From Trichosphaerium sp. ATCC 40318 (taxonomy: Eukaryota > Discosea > Flabellinia > Trichosidae): 64,000 nt of DNA. Of the stretch, positions 12,701-23,252 are shown one piece after another. Numbering within the stretch: the first letter of the stretch is position 1; each line of letters begins with the position of its first letter. Position numbers and translations under genes: made by a program. The DNA is taken from positions 124,001 through 188,000 of the forward strand of contig JALMLS010000232.1 in assembly GCA_038496445.1 (NCBI GenBank), given 5' to 3'. Below the pieces are notes generated by a model. It saw nothing but the letters and a program-made list of their open reading frames with translations, was not told the DNA's origin and ran no database searches.

Positions 12701-14117
12701 GCAAGCAACTCTTTGTTTCCTCTTACTTTATCACGGACTTCAGCTAGTCCATCAAGAAGCTTGACATGAGATTTTTTGAATTCTGCAACACTCTTATCGC
12801 TAAAGAAAGACGAGAATATTAGCTTGATTCGTGAATGCCAAATTCAACGAAAAAAAAGAATCGTGTAGATCTTTTTGTAAATGTGGATTTTTAAATCAAG
12901 ACGTACGATTCTGTATCAAGTATTGTGCCTATAAATTGAAATATTAGATATTACGATTTTTGTAATACACGTGTTGCACAAAGTGGCAAACAGAAAAAAA
13001 GAAAAAAGCTAAAACATAAAAAAAAATACAAAAGGAAGTTCTTTAACATTCACGTACCATCTGCCAGTACAAGTTTTAACTCTTGTATTGTTTTATACGC
13101 ATTTGCTTCTGTACCACAACACATACCACTTGAATTATTAGCAGTGATACCTAATGAACCAATTAACAACCTTTTTCTTCAACATTCACTTAATTTTTAT
13201 AAAAGAATAAAATAACGCACCTCCAATCATACAAGAATCAATACTCGATGGATCTGGACCAATTTTCTTGTTGTACATTTTCAACGTCTGTAAAGAAGAA
13301 AAAAGTTAAGATTTTTATTGACATGACTGCGTCCTTGTGACCTAAGAGTTGTCGCAAATGCATTATTAAATTGCTAAGTATTATACGTACACGATTAGCA
13401 TGGCCACCAACAACTCCAGGCTCGAGTCTAACAGTGTCGGCATTTTTGCCAATTGGCGTACACTTGTTCCATTTGGAAGGTATTATACGAACAAGTACAG
13501 AGTCTGTTACGGCTTGGCCTAGTTTATCGTTTAGAAAAAATCGAGCAAACGGAAGAAATAAAGTCCGTTCGTATCAAGAAAACGCTCAAGTGACTATGCA
13601 AGCGATTTTTTAGTGCGTTTTTACGCATAGACGCTTCGAAAAATCGCAGACTTTGTGTTTGCAACTAGTTCTTTTTTTTATACCTGATAAGCTCGTTCCA
13701 GCGGCACGGAATGTGATTGGAGTGTGGTGAATGTTCCCAAGTTCCATGATACGCGATACTTGCTTCATATCAGCTACCTATACGTAAAAAGTTGGTATAT
13801 GCACTATTCAGGCGTAAACGTACGTTTACGACCATTTTCGGGACAAGCCTTTCATTAATGTTAGTGTCATCATTTGTCGCATTGTTAATTTACCTGTAGA
13901 AACTCGCATCTGTACTATAGGCGTATGTGCGAACCGCATCAGTTACAATTTGTTTTGTGGGAATAAAAGACGCTACTTCATTATAGAACGCTTGATAATT
14001 ATCTGGTAGCGCCTGTGTGCCTCTCGCTGTTACTGTGGCTTTATTGCGATTAAATGAGCGAGTTTTAACACGTTGTGTATTACGAAGATGCACAGCAGCG
14101 CGCGATAACGTGTGCAT
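9762..14117 (-). CDS. FAD/Fe-S D-2-hydroxyacid dehydrogenase (YdiJ-like)
   Basis: Fusion of an FAD-linked oxidase domain with a cysteine-rich Fe-S domain, the arrangement of bacterial YdiJ-type D-2-hydroxyglutarate or D-lactate dehydrogenases. The start at 14117 gives a basic Ser/Arg leader like a mitochondrial presequence, then LPDNYQAFYNEVASFIP and YAYSTDASFYR. FRAAGTSLSG, CMIGG, ANNSSGMCCGT and GSEGTLGFI are the flavin-binding and PCMH landmarks. Next are CIECGFCESVCPSR and TTGMCASKCP (two 4Fe-4S ligand sets), then CCGMAFDSK and CCGMAGDRG (the two CCG motifs), ending GYSSSRTCEMALSLHAGGVS. Expected to oxidise a D-2-hydroxyacid and pass electrons through the clusters; the exact substrate is not readable. 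Confidence 0.88.
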
Positions 14118-14388
14118 ATTAGCTACGGTGCCAAAAGCTCACAATATGCGTGTCAGGTAGACTATTAAAGACCACTACTCTAAAACCATCCATAGCGGGT
14201 CGACTATCTTATCATATAGATTCTCACACGTTGTAGTGATTCTAAAGTCCATCTTGATTGTTTTTATCGCAAAATGACGTTCATTGTAGAAAAAAAGCGA
14301 GTTTTCTGCCGTTTTGAACGTCACTTTATTTTAGTCACCTATTTTCGACAGATATCTTATTAATAACTGCCTTCGCAACGCTTCTTCA

Positions 14389-16747
14389 ATGGCACGCACA
14401 AAACAAACAGCACGTAGGAGCACTGGCGGTAAAGCACCACGCAAAACTAACCAAGCAACACACTTCTTTAAGAATGTTGCTCCAAAGCTGAGACAACAAG
14501 GGCGCACTCAACAACAAGTAGAAGAGGTAAGCGAGTTTCTTCATTAGGCGATTTAAATAGCATTTCTCTTATTTTGAGTATAGATGGCGCCTGTCGAAGT
14601 AAAGTTTGATGTGTCACCTGAAACTTCTTTTTTTGCTCATTTCTTTGAAACTGGTTCTGAGGAAAATAAAGACTTTGCCCCTAGATATGCTGGTAAAGTT
14701 AAAAATCTCTTCAGTAATCTTTATCTTATTGTTACTATGTAGTTGCGAGTGCTTGTGATCCAATATCTGGAAAAGAAGAGAATTGGCTGTCAGTTTATTT
14801 CAACTCAAAATACGACGGAGACGGCATTAAAACCCACAAAAGACCTATTCTGAACCTTGTTGTATGCTTGGATATCTCAGGTAGTATGTGCTGTAATTTT
14901 GAAGGAGAGGAAAATAAAAGTAAGATACAAGTAGCCAAGGTACACCAACAACTCTTTCCTCCATTTTTCTTAGTTTTTTTTTTTAGGATTGCCTGCTCTC
15001 GTTGATTGAAAGACTTAACCCTAACGATTCCTTTGGGTACAGCATTGGTTTCTTTTTCGAGCGACTTTAGTTAATATTTATTAATAGGCTGGTTCTGTTT
15101 AATGAAAGCACAAGCGTTGTTCAAAAATTACAGCGTTGGTCTAAAATTAACAAAACTAAACTTAAACAAAAAATAAGATGTTTGCGTGCTAATGGAGGAA
15201 CTTGTATTTGTCCAGGTTTGTGTTTTATTGTTTGCTATCCCAAGATTCAAAGTTAACATGTTTATTAGCTATGGAAGCTGCTACAGAATTATATAAAGAC
15301 TTTGAGGAAGTACCAAACAGCTCAAATCGTGTTTTTTGTTTGACAGGTACAAACAGTCATTTCAATTGTAGCTTAAGCTCTTTGTAGATATGGAAGTAGA
15401 TCGTTCTGACGGGGACAAATTTTCTAAAGTTGTAGCTAAGAATGCAGAGAACGCAATGTGGTCCACAATAACTGGTAAACAGCCAAAGAATTCTTTGACG
15501 ATTCTAACACTTTACTTAAGGTATCGGATTAGACTTAACTTCAAATGTCATAGAAGAAGTTTCCAAGACTCCAGGATGTAACTACAGTAACGTAAGGAAT
15601 ACAAAAAACTTTCAGGTACATACTACATACTTGTCTTTATAACAAGAGTAACACGAGATCGTAGGAAATCGTTACAAAAGAATTTGATTTCATGGTTACA
15701 CCAATAGCTTTCTCTATTAATGTAGCACTTGAGGGTGACTTTGAGATTGCAAAAGGTACCCAATACAGGGGTTTTTTATAGTAACTCACTCTTTAAAGGT
15801 TACGGAAGTTATGAATTTCGTAAATTGAAGAAGGGCGATGACATAACTTTCTCTTCTCATTTTCCAAGCGCCAAAAATTCTAAAGGTGAAACACGTTCAG
15901 GTGTCTTTCTGTTCAAGCTCGCTCAGAAGAAAAGATCAAGAGGAAGAAACTTTCAAATAACGTACACTACCTAAAGGACTGTAATGACCAATAACTCACT
16001 GCTTTTTCATAGTACTTCTTGGCAAAACAAGAACGGAATCCCTTTCGATGAAGAACAAACACTGACAATTCCAGAGCCTGAACACTTTGATGACATGGGT
16101 ATCCGAAAGGCTATACTCTTGACAAACTACAGTGTATTCTTGAGAGAATATATTGAAGTTAGAGGTGGAACAGGAAATACAGTAAAACGTTTCACAGCAC
16201 TTCGTAAGGCTTTCCCTAAAATGTTCAAATACTTTTGCGAGTAAGTACAACATAGTCTCCTTGTATCATCTTGTCTCATGAGTTTTTTAAACTAGGTCAG
16301 CAAAGGCAATAGGTGATAAGAGTCTTCATATTGAGATATCTCATCTTAAGACCCAAAGTACTGGTGATGATATACCGATAGAGTCTGATCTACTAAACTT
16401 CGATTTGGTAAAAGAAATAACACAAGCGGGAGACAATATGGACATTGACACGGAGCCAAAAAGGTACAGCGTTACTTATACTATATTATATTAATACCTT
16501 CTGTTACAGTACAAAGAGAAAAGCGAATGACAATGCATCTCCAAGACCTGCAAAGAAGCAAAAGACATCGATTAAACTTGAAAACATAGTCGGATTTGAG
16601 GAACTTGACAACATACCTTATCGGACTCTCCAGGAGCACGCTAAGAATAATGGTATAAGAGCAAACCTTAAAGCTAAAAAACTACGGGATATGCTAAAAG
16701 CAAAATGGAGCTTGGATGGACTCAAAGCGATTCCAGATCTCGAATAA
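14389..16747 (+). CDS. H3-tail / VWA / SAP-motif protein
   Basis: Thirteen exons: 14389-14526, 14584-14692, 14743-14939, 14987-15036, 15088-15215, 15269-15346, 15388-15474, 15521-15615, 15665-15755, 15799-15961, 16013-16240, 16296-16463, 16510-16747. All are in phase and total 590 codons. Exon 1 encodes MARTKQTARRSTGGKAPRK, the histone H3 N-terminal tail with Arg at the K9 position, then unrelated sequence, and no histone fold follows. Exons 2-11 encode a VWA domain: VCLDISGSM (MIDAS DxSxS), NGGTC, VFCLTGD, then FDFMVTPIAF and GIRKAILLTNY of the eukaryotic/bacterial VWA family. The last exons give a bipartite basic stretch (KRKAND..PAKKQK) and LQEHAKNNGIRANLKAKKL, like the SAP motif of NuSAP. 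Probably nuclear and DNA-associated; function unknown. Exon 2 also starts with ATG, so a form without the tail is possible. Confidence 0.8.
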
Positions 16748-16966
16748 GGAGCAACTCGACAACTCCAATTGTATTTTAATAAAAAGTTGTTAAGTTTAGA
16801 TACACTTTGAGTACCTTTTATTGCAATCTGTTCACAAAAACACCAGAAACGTCGTCAAAACATGTCTTTTTGGTCATGTTCTGCAAAGAGACAGACCTCA
16901 ACGACAGCGAAGAGTGGATCTCACTGGCATACTTTTCAAACCACTAAATAAAGGACACTGTTACTG

Positions 16967-17770
16967 TTAGCAGGGCCGTTTATTGATAAAGAGACAACTT
17001 GTATTACGAGCATAATATATGACATTATTCTTGTAAACCATACTGTGTATATCATAAAGCCCTTCTACTGCTATTTTAATAATATCTCCGGATTCTACAA
17101 ATACTCTGAATAGTCCTTTACTACTAGCTACAAAAAGGCACCCTAAGAAAGATTAGTTTAACGAGATCATCGCTTCAAAACAAGTTACAAAAAAATTTAT
17201 ATGTGAAGATTTTAATTTGCCTCACCAACAAACAAAGTGAAGTCTTACCTTTTCCAAAGCAAGTTGCTTTAGGCTTCCCAAAAGATGTCTTTAATAATGT
17301 GCTTGTATTACCACAATCAGCGCCTTCTCTGAATACGTCTATTGTACTGCTTGTAACCAAGTATATATTCTCTTTATCATCTATTTCCATACGGTATATT
17401 CTACCATTGTAGCACTTTATTTTATACTGTTGCTGAAATCCATCATTTATATGAATAACATCTAATAAAAAAGTGTTTGGTTCTTCATCAAAATTAATGT
17501 TGAATGCTGTTTCTCCACAAAATACTTTCTTCCCACATGTGGTCATGCATGTATATGCCGAGTTTTTTAAATCTGATACAGTCAAGGTTATAGTATCAAT
17601 GAGTATAACACTTTGCTAATAGCAAACAATAAGAAGTCACAACAAAACATTGTACAAATTAGTGTTAAGTGAGCGATTTGCGATGAAATCAAGTCAAGTT
17701 GTAAGTACACAAAAAACAAACAAGTGAGTACCAAACCCAATACTACTAGAAAACCATCTGTGACTTTCAT
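16967..17770 (-). CDS. putative secreted or anchored protein
   Basis: Unrecognised. The ATG at 17770 gives MKVTDGFLVVLGLVLTCLFF, a signal peptide or anchor. An intron of about 100 nt follows, then SVILIDTITLTVSDLKNSAYTC. The middle (MEIDDKENIYLVTSSTIDVF, then CFGKG, an intron, CLFVASSKGLFRVFVESGDI) has repeated short beta strands, as in beta-propeller or NHL-type proteins. It ends NTSCLFINKRPC. Several paired Cys suggest disulphides outside the cell. About 200 residues. In style it resembles the secreted gene at 1.2-2.5 kb, but I cannot align them. Confidence 0.55.
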
Positions 17771-17925
17771 ATCAAGTATTATAACAACATTAAAATCAAC
17801 TTTTAGCATATCAAATGTTTTTGTTTCCAAACACAAAGTTTGAATAGTTTGTGTACTATCAGAACCAACGTATACCTTTTATACAATTAACAACCTTATC
17901 ATAGAGTGAAATCATTGACTTGAAG

Positions 17926-18076
17926 AAACAGGATACCTAGCATATCAAATGGACAAGTTAAACGTCTTGTCAAAGTTTAACTAGCTTCTGAAAACGTCCT
18001 TTAAAAACATGAAAGGAAACTAACAAACGTCGGCTTTTGATAAAATTTAACTAAGCCACTGCGAGATATCCTGTTT
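17926..18076. repeat. 151-bp inverted-repeat-bounded segment
   Basis: The segment starts AAACAGGATACCTAGCA and ends with the inverse of AAACAGGATATCTCGCA, 15 of 17 bases matching. TTTAACTA-like words also recur inside. It could be a small MITE-like element or a hairpin. No clear target duplication flanks it and I saw no second copy in the window. Confidence 0.35.
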
Positions 18077-18132
18077 TTTTCTTGGTTTTGAGTTACTCAC
18101 CTTTTCTTGTCCACATGCAACCATTCTAGGCC

Positions 18133-18447
18133 GTGATAAATGCACGTATTTTGTTTTTGCTAGTAGTGCTGTTAGTATTACCACTCACTAATAAGAGCAA
18201 TACTTTTCCAGTCGGGACAGTCTCTCTTCGATGTGAATACTGCAGAATTAACAGGCTTTGATGCTAGGTCCTAATGTATTGTAAGCGAAAATATTACAGC
18301 TCACTTACTTTATACAAAACGGATAATTTGACTATGTTAGAACACATCCAAGACGTCAAAGCGACGCTAGTAAGGTCTGATGGCGTTGAAATGTTATCTA
18401 TAATCCCAACCATTATTTCAGTTGGCATAGACGATAACATGCTATAA
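18133..18447 (+). CDS. possible small secreted protein, 5' end unresolved
   Basis: An open frame reads ARILFLLVVLLVLPLTNKSN, a signal-peptide core, then TFPVGT. A 48-nt GT-AG intron joins it to a frame reading YCKRKYYSSLTLYKTDNLTM and ending GIDDNML. No ATG lies in frame; the first possible starts are a GTG at 18133 or an unseen upstream exon. Could also be a degraded gene. Function unknown. Confidence 0.35.
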
Positions 18448-18854
18448 GCACGTCAGCGAGTGTCAAAGTGTTAATATAGTCCGTTAAACTTGTACTTTGC
18501 ATCATTGTTGTTCATTGTTGCTGTAAAGTGACCTCGTGTTCTGGAACAACGAAGTTTGAGCGTTCAACGATCAAACAAGTTACTGTCTTGCTTAAGTACA
18601 CTAACGAATGTCATTTACCCTTTTATTTGTGTACAACATTCCCTTACGTACAACGTACTATATTGGCTGCGTTTCCGCTCACATGGTACGGATAGTGAAT
18701 AAAATTGTTGTTTTGTTTGTTTTATTACGTGTTTACGCTCCCTCGCAACTGTGTGGAACTTATAGCGCGTGCGATACGCTCCTTTTTAATAATCTTTTAC
18801 TAATTAGCGTATTGAGGTACTAAACACCGTGGAACTGTTCTGTATAGTGCAAAA
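18448..18854. other. intergenic, no gene seen
   Basis: About 400 bases upstream of the PD-(D/E)XK gene. One plus-strand open frame here is hydrophobic and low-complexity and I do not support it as a gene. Confidence 0.4.
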
Positions 18855-20840
18855 ATGAAAGTGATAGGCGGCCAGCTTCCTACTGTACCAAATGGACATT
18901 GGCGTTCCCTTGTAAATCAACGCTCTGCTTTCGAAAGTTTGGCGAAAAAAATTGCTATTAAAGAGCTAGACGGATTTTACAATATCACAAGCGCCAGGGC
19001 ACTGAAGGAACCAGGTGTTAGTAGTATAATTAAATGCTATGATGGGTCTATTGCTAAAAGCTTGCACGTGCTTTATGACAAGCACACGTGGAAACCATGG
19101 CGATTTAGGTACTTTTTTTTTGAAACATTTTTTCGCTTTGTTGACACCTATATTGGTTTTGACGCCTTTTTTTTATTAATAGGAGCGTTCCTCAACGTTA
19201 TTGGAATGATCCTCATAACCAAAGGCTTGCTATTGATGATATTGCGGAGTGTATGAACATAAAATTACTTGATGGATTCTACAAGATTACAAAGTCAGAA
19301 ATGCACGAACTTGGTGCTGGTGGATTCTTAGCCAGGTACTTTTATTAAAGCGCCACAACCTAATACATCACTCACGCGTCACAATAGTAAATACAACGAT
19401 GTATTATCTTCTTGCCTGCAAACTCTTTACCCGAACTACAGTTGGGAGCCTTGGAGATTCTCGTAAGTGGTGACAAGATGTAAACCTCCTTCTACTCACC
19501 TATTGTCATAGAAGCGCACCAGTTGGTTATGTCCATGAAGAGGATAACCAAAGAAAGATACTTAATGGTATAGCACGCAGGATAAATCTTAAGTGCCTAG
19601 ATGATTGGTACTTCGTATCAAGCAAAGTTCTTAGAGATCAACAATGCTACAGCACTCTAGTAAAGTAAGTATTTAAGTTTTCTTGCTCCCTTTCTAACTG
19701 GCAAGTGATACAAGTGATATTCAACAGCTTTAGTTATGGCGGATCTTTGTCTAAAGCGCTTTGCGTATTATATCCAAATCACAATTGGTCTATGCTCTCC
19801 TTCAAGTACAACATCTTCGTTTTACTGAATTTTTTGTTTAAGTGCACGTGTTTCTTACAACGATTGTTTTAGCAACCTACCGCGAAATTATTGGACAAAT
19901 AAAACCAAGTTATCGTTCCTTGATAAACTAAAAAAGACACTTCGCATCACAGAACCACAGCAATGGTATTTCGGTTTTTGTTAATTTTTTTTAAAGGCTC
20001 ACTTTTTCGTTTAGGTACAATGTTTCCATGCGGCAAATCGCAGAACTTGGTGGCGCTGGATTTGCAAGAAGAGGTTGGCAAGAGTTACTACCCCACATAG
20101 AACCCAATTTCACTTGGCAGTGGAGTAACTTTAAATGGATATCAAAGCAATCAACACAAAAGTATTTTGTTGTTAATTTTTTTCGCGGATATAATTGTTG
20201 GTATTAATTTTTCTTCTGTCGTTAGGTTGCTTACAAAACACCTTCAATCTATATTCCCCGGAAGTCAAATTATGCAAGAAGTCGCAATAGAACTACGTGG
20301 TTACTCTCAGCAGTCATTAGTGGTGGATATCTTCATACCAGAACATAATATTGGCATAGAATATCAAGGTAAGTGTTTAGACACAAAACTCACGTAACTT
20401 CTAACGCTATTTAAAGGTGAGCAGCATTACTTGGATATATACAAATGGCATCCGTCAGATATTCAAGTTATAAGAGACCAAGAAAAGGTTGAGCAGTGTC
20501 AAAGCGCAGGTATGCAAAGTGATTGTGTTATTTTTTTTAGTCACAATGTGCTCTTCTAGAAGTTCTAATGACTTTCGTAGGTATTTGTTATATTCCTATT
20601 CCTTACTGGTGGAATGGAGATAAAGAATCTATCGTATCAACACTAAAGTGCGTTGCATTGACGCTTTGTATAGAGTACTACCCAGAGCTCTGACTTTCTT
20701 TTTTTCTTAGGTTTTATAAACCGTCATTAAACCTTAAAACAAAAGGAGATGTGCCACCTCTTTTGGAGGTTTCTACTCAAACCAATTCATTGCCTTCAAA
20801 GCAAAGACTTATGGGACCAAATTACGCCATATTAGCATAA
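18855..20840 (+). CDS. four-repeat plus PD-(D/E)XK nuclease-like protein
   Basis: Protein with four copies of a roughly 60-residue unit: a helix, then a phrase like IKELDGFYNIT, LDDWYFVS or PQQWYNVS, a Gly-rich turn, and a closing phrase like WKPWRF, WEPWRF or WSMLSF. A single endonuclease-like domain follows: LLTKHLQSIFPGSQIMQEVA, VVDIFIPEHNIGIEYQGEQH (the D...E-x-Q-G-x-Q-H signature of VSR/PD-(D/E)XK folds), VIRDQEKVEQC, and IPIPYWWNGDKESIVSTLK. Multi-exon; the start ATG at 18855 follows the conserved repeat layout. I know the same architecture from large families in Rhizophagus and some amoebae. Whether it cuts DNA is unknown, but the acidic residues are kept. Confidence 0.7.
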
Positions 20841-20887
20841 TCGTTCGAACAAAATGGAATACAGATGGCGACGATGTTAGTTACGAC

Positions 20888-21165
20888 ATGATTTATTTCT
20901 TCAAATTGAACAAAGGGCTCCAAGCACGCCAAGGCTATGATCTGTTCATAAACCTTTTGACAAGCAATTTCTTGGCGTACACACAAAAACCTGTTTTGTC
21001 CAGGATCTCTAAAAAGTCAGGATTCGTGCTCAAACAAAAACTGAGGCTTGTACTGATTGGTTCTCTATTCCATCAATGTCATCAGGTACTCCACAAGATC
21101 TACCAATAGCCCATCCTATAGCACAACGGGTTGTGAAATGTGCCGTCTCGACAAATGCTGGCTAA
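20888..21165 (+). CDS. possible extra exons after the nuclease gene
   Basis: Starts MIYFFKLNKGLQARQGYDLF. A 44-nt intron (20977-21020) restores an open frame AIRAQTKTEACTDWFSIPSM and a clean end CAVSTNAG. The frame is also open upstream of the ATG, reading ISIIVRTKWNTDGDDVSYD, overlapping the end of the nuclease gene in another frame. It may be an alternative or frameshifted C-terminus of that gene or a separate small gene. No family recognised. Confidence 0.35.
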
Positions 21166-21568
21166 TACTTGTTAAATAACAGTGCGACAAATGCTGGCTA
21201 AACAAAAAACAGTGGAAGAAAAAAATGGAACTTGTCACATACGCTTTTTACAAAATACTCTAGATCCTGTAGTATAAAATCCACAATTATGAAATAATGC
21301 CATTGTTGTGGCTCCACAACACTGAGGATATCATTTTATGCCATCCAGCATTACTTAGGGTTCACACGATTTGCCCCATTTCATACGCTACACGTGATAA
21401 TATTACTGTAACTTTAACTACAATAAAAGCTATTTGTGTAGCGGATTCAGATCCATGAGATGGTTAAAAATTTAGCACAATCATGAGCACTTTTTTTATC
21501 CATGGAATCTAATAAAGTCGTTTGATTTCAACACAGAAAGAGTAGTAATATTACCAGCACAACAAGTC
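21166..21568. other. intergenic with a short direct repeat
   Basis: About 400 bases. The word CGACAAATGCTGGCTAA occurs at the end of the preceding ORF and again about 40 bases later. Otherwise nothing recognisable before the F-box/LRR gene. Confidence 0.35.
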
Positions 21569-22888
21569 ATGGCCAATCATTCAGCGGCAAATATTGAGAG
21601 GTACCACACAACAGTTGCCTAAACGCTGCTTTGTTCTAAAATAAAGTCTTTCAGTGCTAGTGCTACCCAACAGAGTATTTTGGAGATGCCTGTAGAGATT
21701 CTATCGAAAATTCTAAGATTTACTAAAAAATCGCGATTTGCGGCTTGTCAAACATGCCGTTTCTTCTCTTCTATCGTTCATGACATTATTGGATACCACA
21801 GTATTAAAATAACAACAAAAAATCAAGCACGAGAGGTTGTGAAACATAATGGTATTCTTCGAAACACAACAATCAGATTAATCAATCAGTCTCGTTATTT
21901 TTCTTCAGACGTCATAAAACTATTTGCTGGTGTTCATTCAATCAATCTTTATGGCATGCTTGTAAAAGCCGGTATTAAAGCACTTTCTGGAGTTCACTAC
22001 ATTAACTTATCTCACACTCGAGTAACAGACAAAGGTGTAAAAGCGCTTGCTGGTGTTCATACTATATACCTCGCCTGGACTCAGGTAACAGATGAGGGTG
22101 CACGATCACTTGCTGGCGTTCATACTATCAATCTAAGCAGCACTTCAGTAACAGATGAAGGCGTAAAACCACTTGCTGGCGTTCACACTATACATCTTGG
22201 CTGGACTAAGGTAACAGATGAAGGTGTACGAGCACTTGCTGGCGTTCATACTATTTATCTTGAGAACACCCAAGTAACAGATGAGGGAATTAAAGCGCTT
22301 AGTGGTGTTCATACTATAAACCTCCCAGACACTAAAGTTACAGATAAGGGTATTAAAGCACTCACAGGAGTACATAACATAAACCTTAATGGTACTATTG
22401 TAACAGATAAAGGTGTAAAAGCACTTGCAGGAGTTCATACTATAAGGCTTTCTCGTACTAAAGTCACAGATGAAGGTATAAGAGCACTTGTTGGTGTACA
22501 TGAGATTTCCCTTGACAATACTTCAGTTACAGATGATGGTGTAAAAGCGCTTGTGGGTGTTCATACTATTAACCTCGCATTTACTTCAATCACAGACAAT
22601 GGTGTAAAAGCACTACAAGGTGTTCACACCATCAGCCTTATTTCCACTTCAGTCACAGATGATGGTGTAAGAGCTCTAGCGGGTGTTCATACTATTAACC
22701 TCACATGTACTTCAGTCACAGACAATGGTGTAAAAGCACTACAAGGTGTTCACTCCATTAGCCTCATTTGCACTTCAGTTACAGATGATGGTGTAAAAGC
22801 TCTAGCTGGTGTTCATACAATACATGTAGGAGGCTCTTTGGTAACAACAGAATGTATTAAATTACTCTCTCGTGTTCCCAACCATTAA
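21569..22888 (+). CDS. F-box protein with 15 short LRRs
   Basis: Two exons (21569-21600, 21655-22888), 421 residues. The F-box (LEMPVEILSKILRFTKKSRF, then CQTCRFFSSIVHD) suggests an SCF ubiquitin-ligase substrate adaptor. It is followed, after about 45 residues, by 15 tandem 21-residue units of consensus AGVHTINLxxTxVTDxGVKAL. The repeat is shorter than the usual 24-residue LRR and carries the T-x-VTD-x-G phrase known from bacterial and protist LRRs. At DNA level the units are 63 bp and very similar, so the array probably expands and contracts. Any target protein is unknown. Confidence 0.8.
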
Positions 22889-23252
22889 ACACAACTCAAG
22901 GGCAGCATAATTAGTGCGTACCAATTTAAGTGCAGTTTTTAGCTGTGGCTATTGGCAACAAAACGTTTTGGTTAATTTTGGTTAATAATGCCAGAGTTCC
23001 AAATAACTAGAGCCGTCGACAATAATTGTTCAGTCAATTTCATTATAAACAAGTACAAAAAATTAACCTATTGACCATTTAAATGTATAGCTTTGATACT
23101 TTGGTGCCACAATAAAACGTACGTACTCATGCAAAAACTGCTCGCACATGTGCAAAAAAATACTATTTCATCTCGAATCTGAAGTGAAGTGAATTGACTT
23201 TGTGGTTTTTTATTTCGTACCAAAGTGCAATAGTCGAAAATAGGATCCAGAT
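22889..23252. other. intergenic upstream of the beta-helix array
   Basis: About 360 bases. Only the last part, just before the ATG of array copy 1, resembles the upstream regions of copies 2 and 3 (phrases such as TTGACTTTGTG and ACCAAAGT). No gene seen. Confidence 0.4.

Noticed and set aside
15730-15800. Frameshift in the VWA gene at the AAAAGG run
   Set aside because: A 43-nt intron (15756-15798) restores the frame and the family motif KGYGS, so no frameshift is needed.
15960-15985. Stop codon ending the VWA gene near 15975
   Set aside because: It lies in a 50-nt GT-AG intron (15962-16012); the downstream exon continues the same family.
18608-18823. 71-codon plus-strand frame as a membrane protein gene
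   Set aside because: Skewed hydrophobic composition, no splice partners and no signal-peptide logic; likely chance.
22145-22501. Open minus-strand frame inside the LRR gene
   Set aside because: A shadow of the repetitive sense frame; the open reading comes from repeat periodicity.
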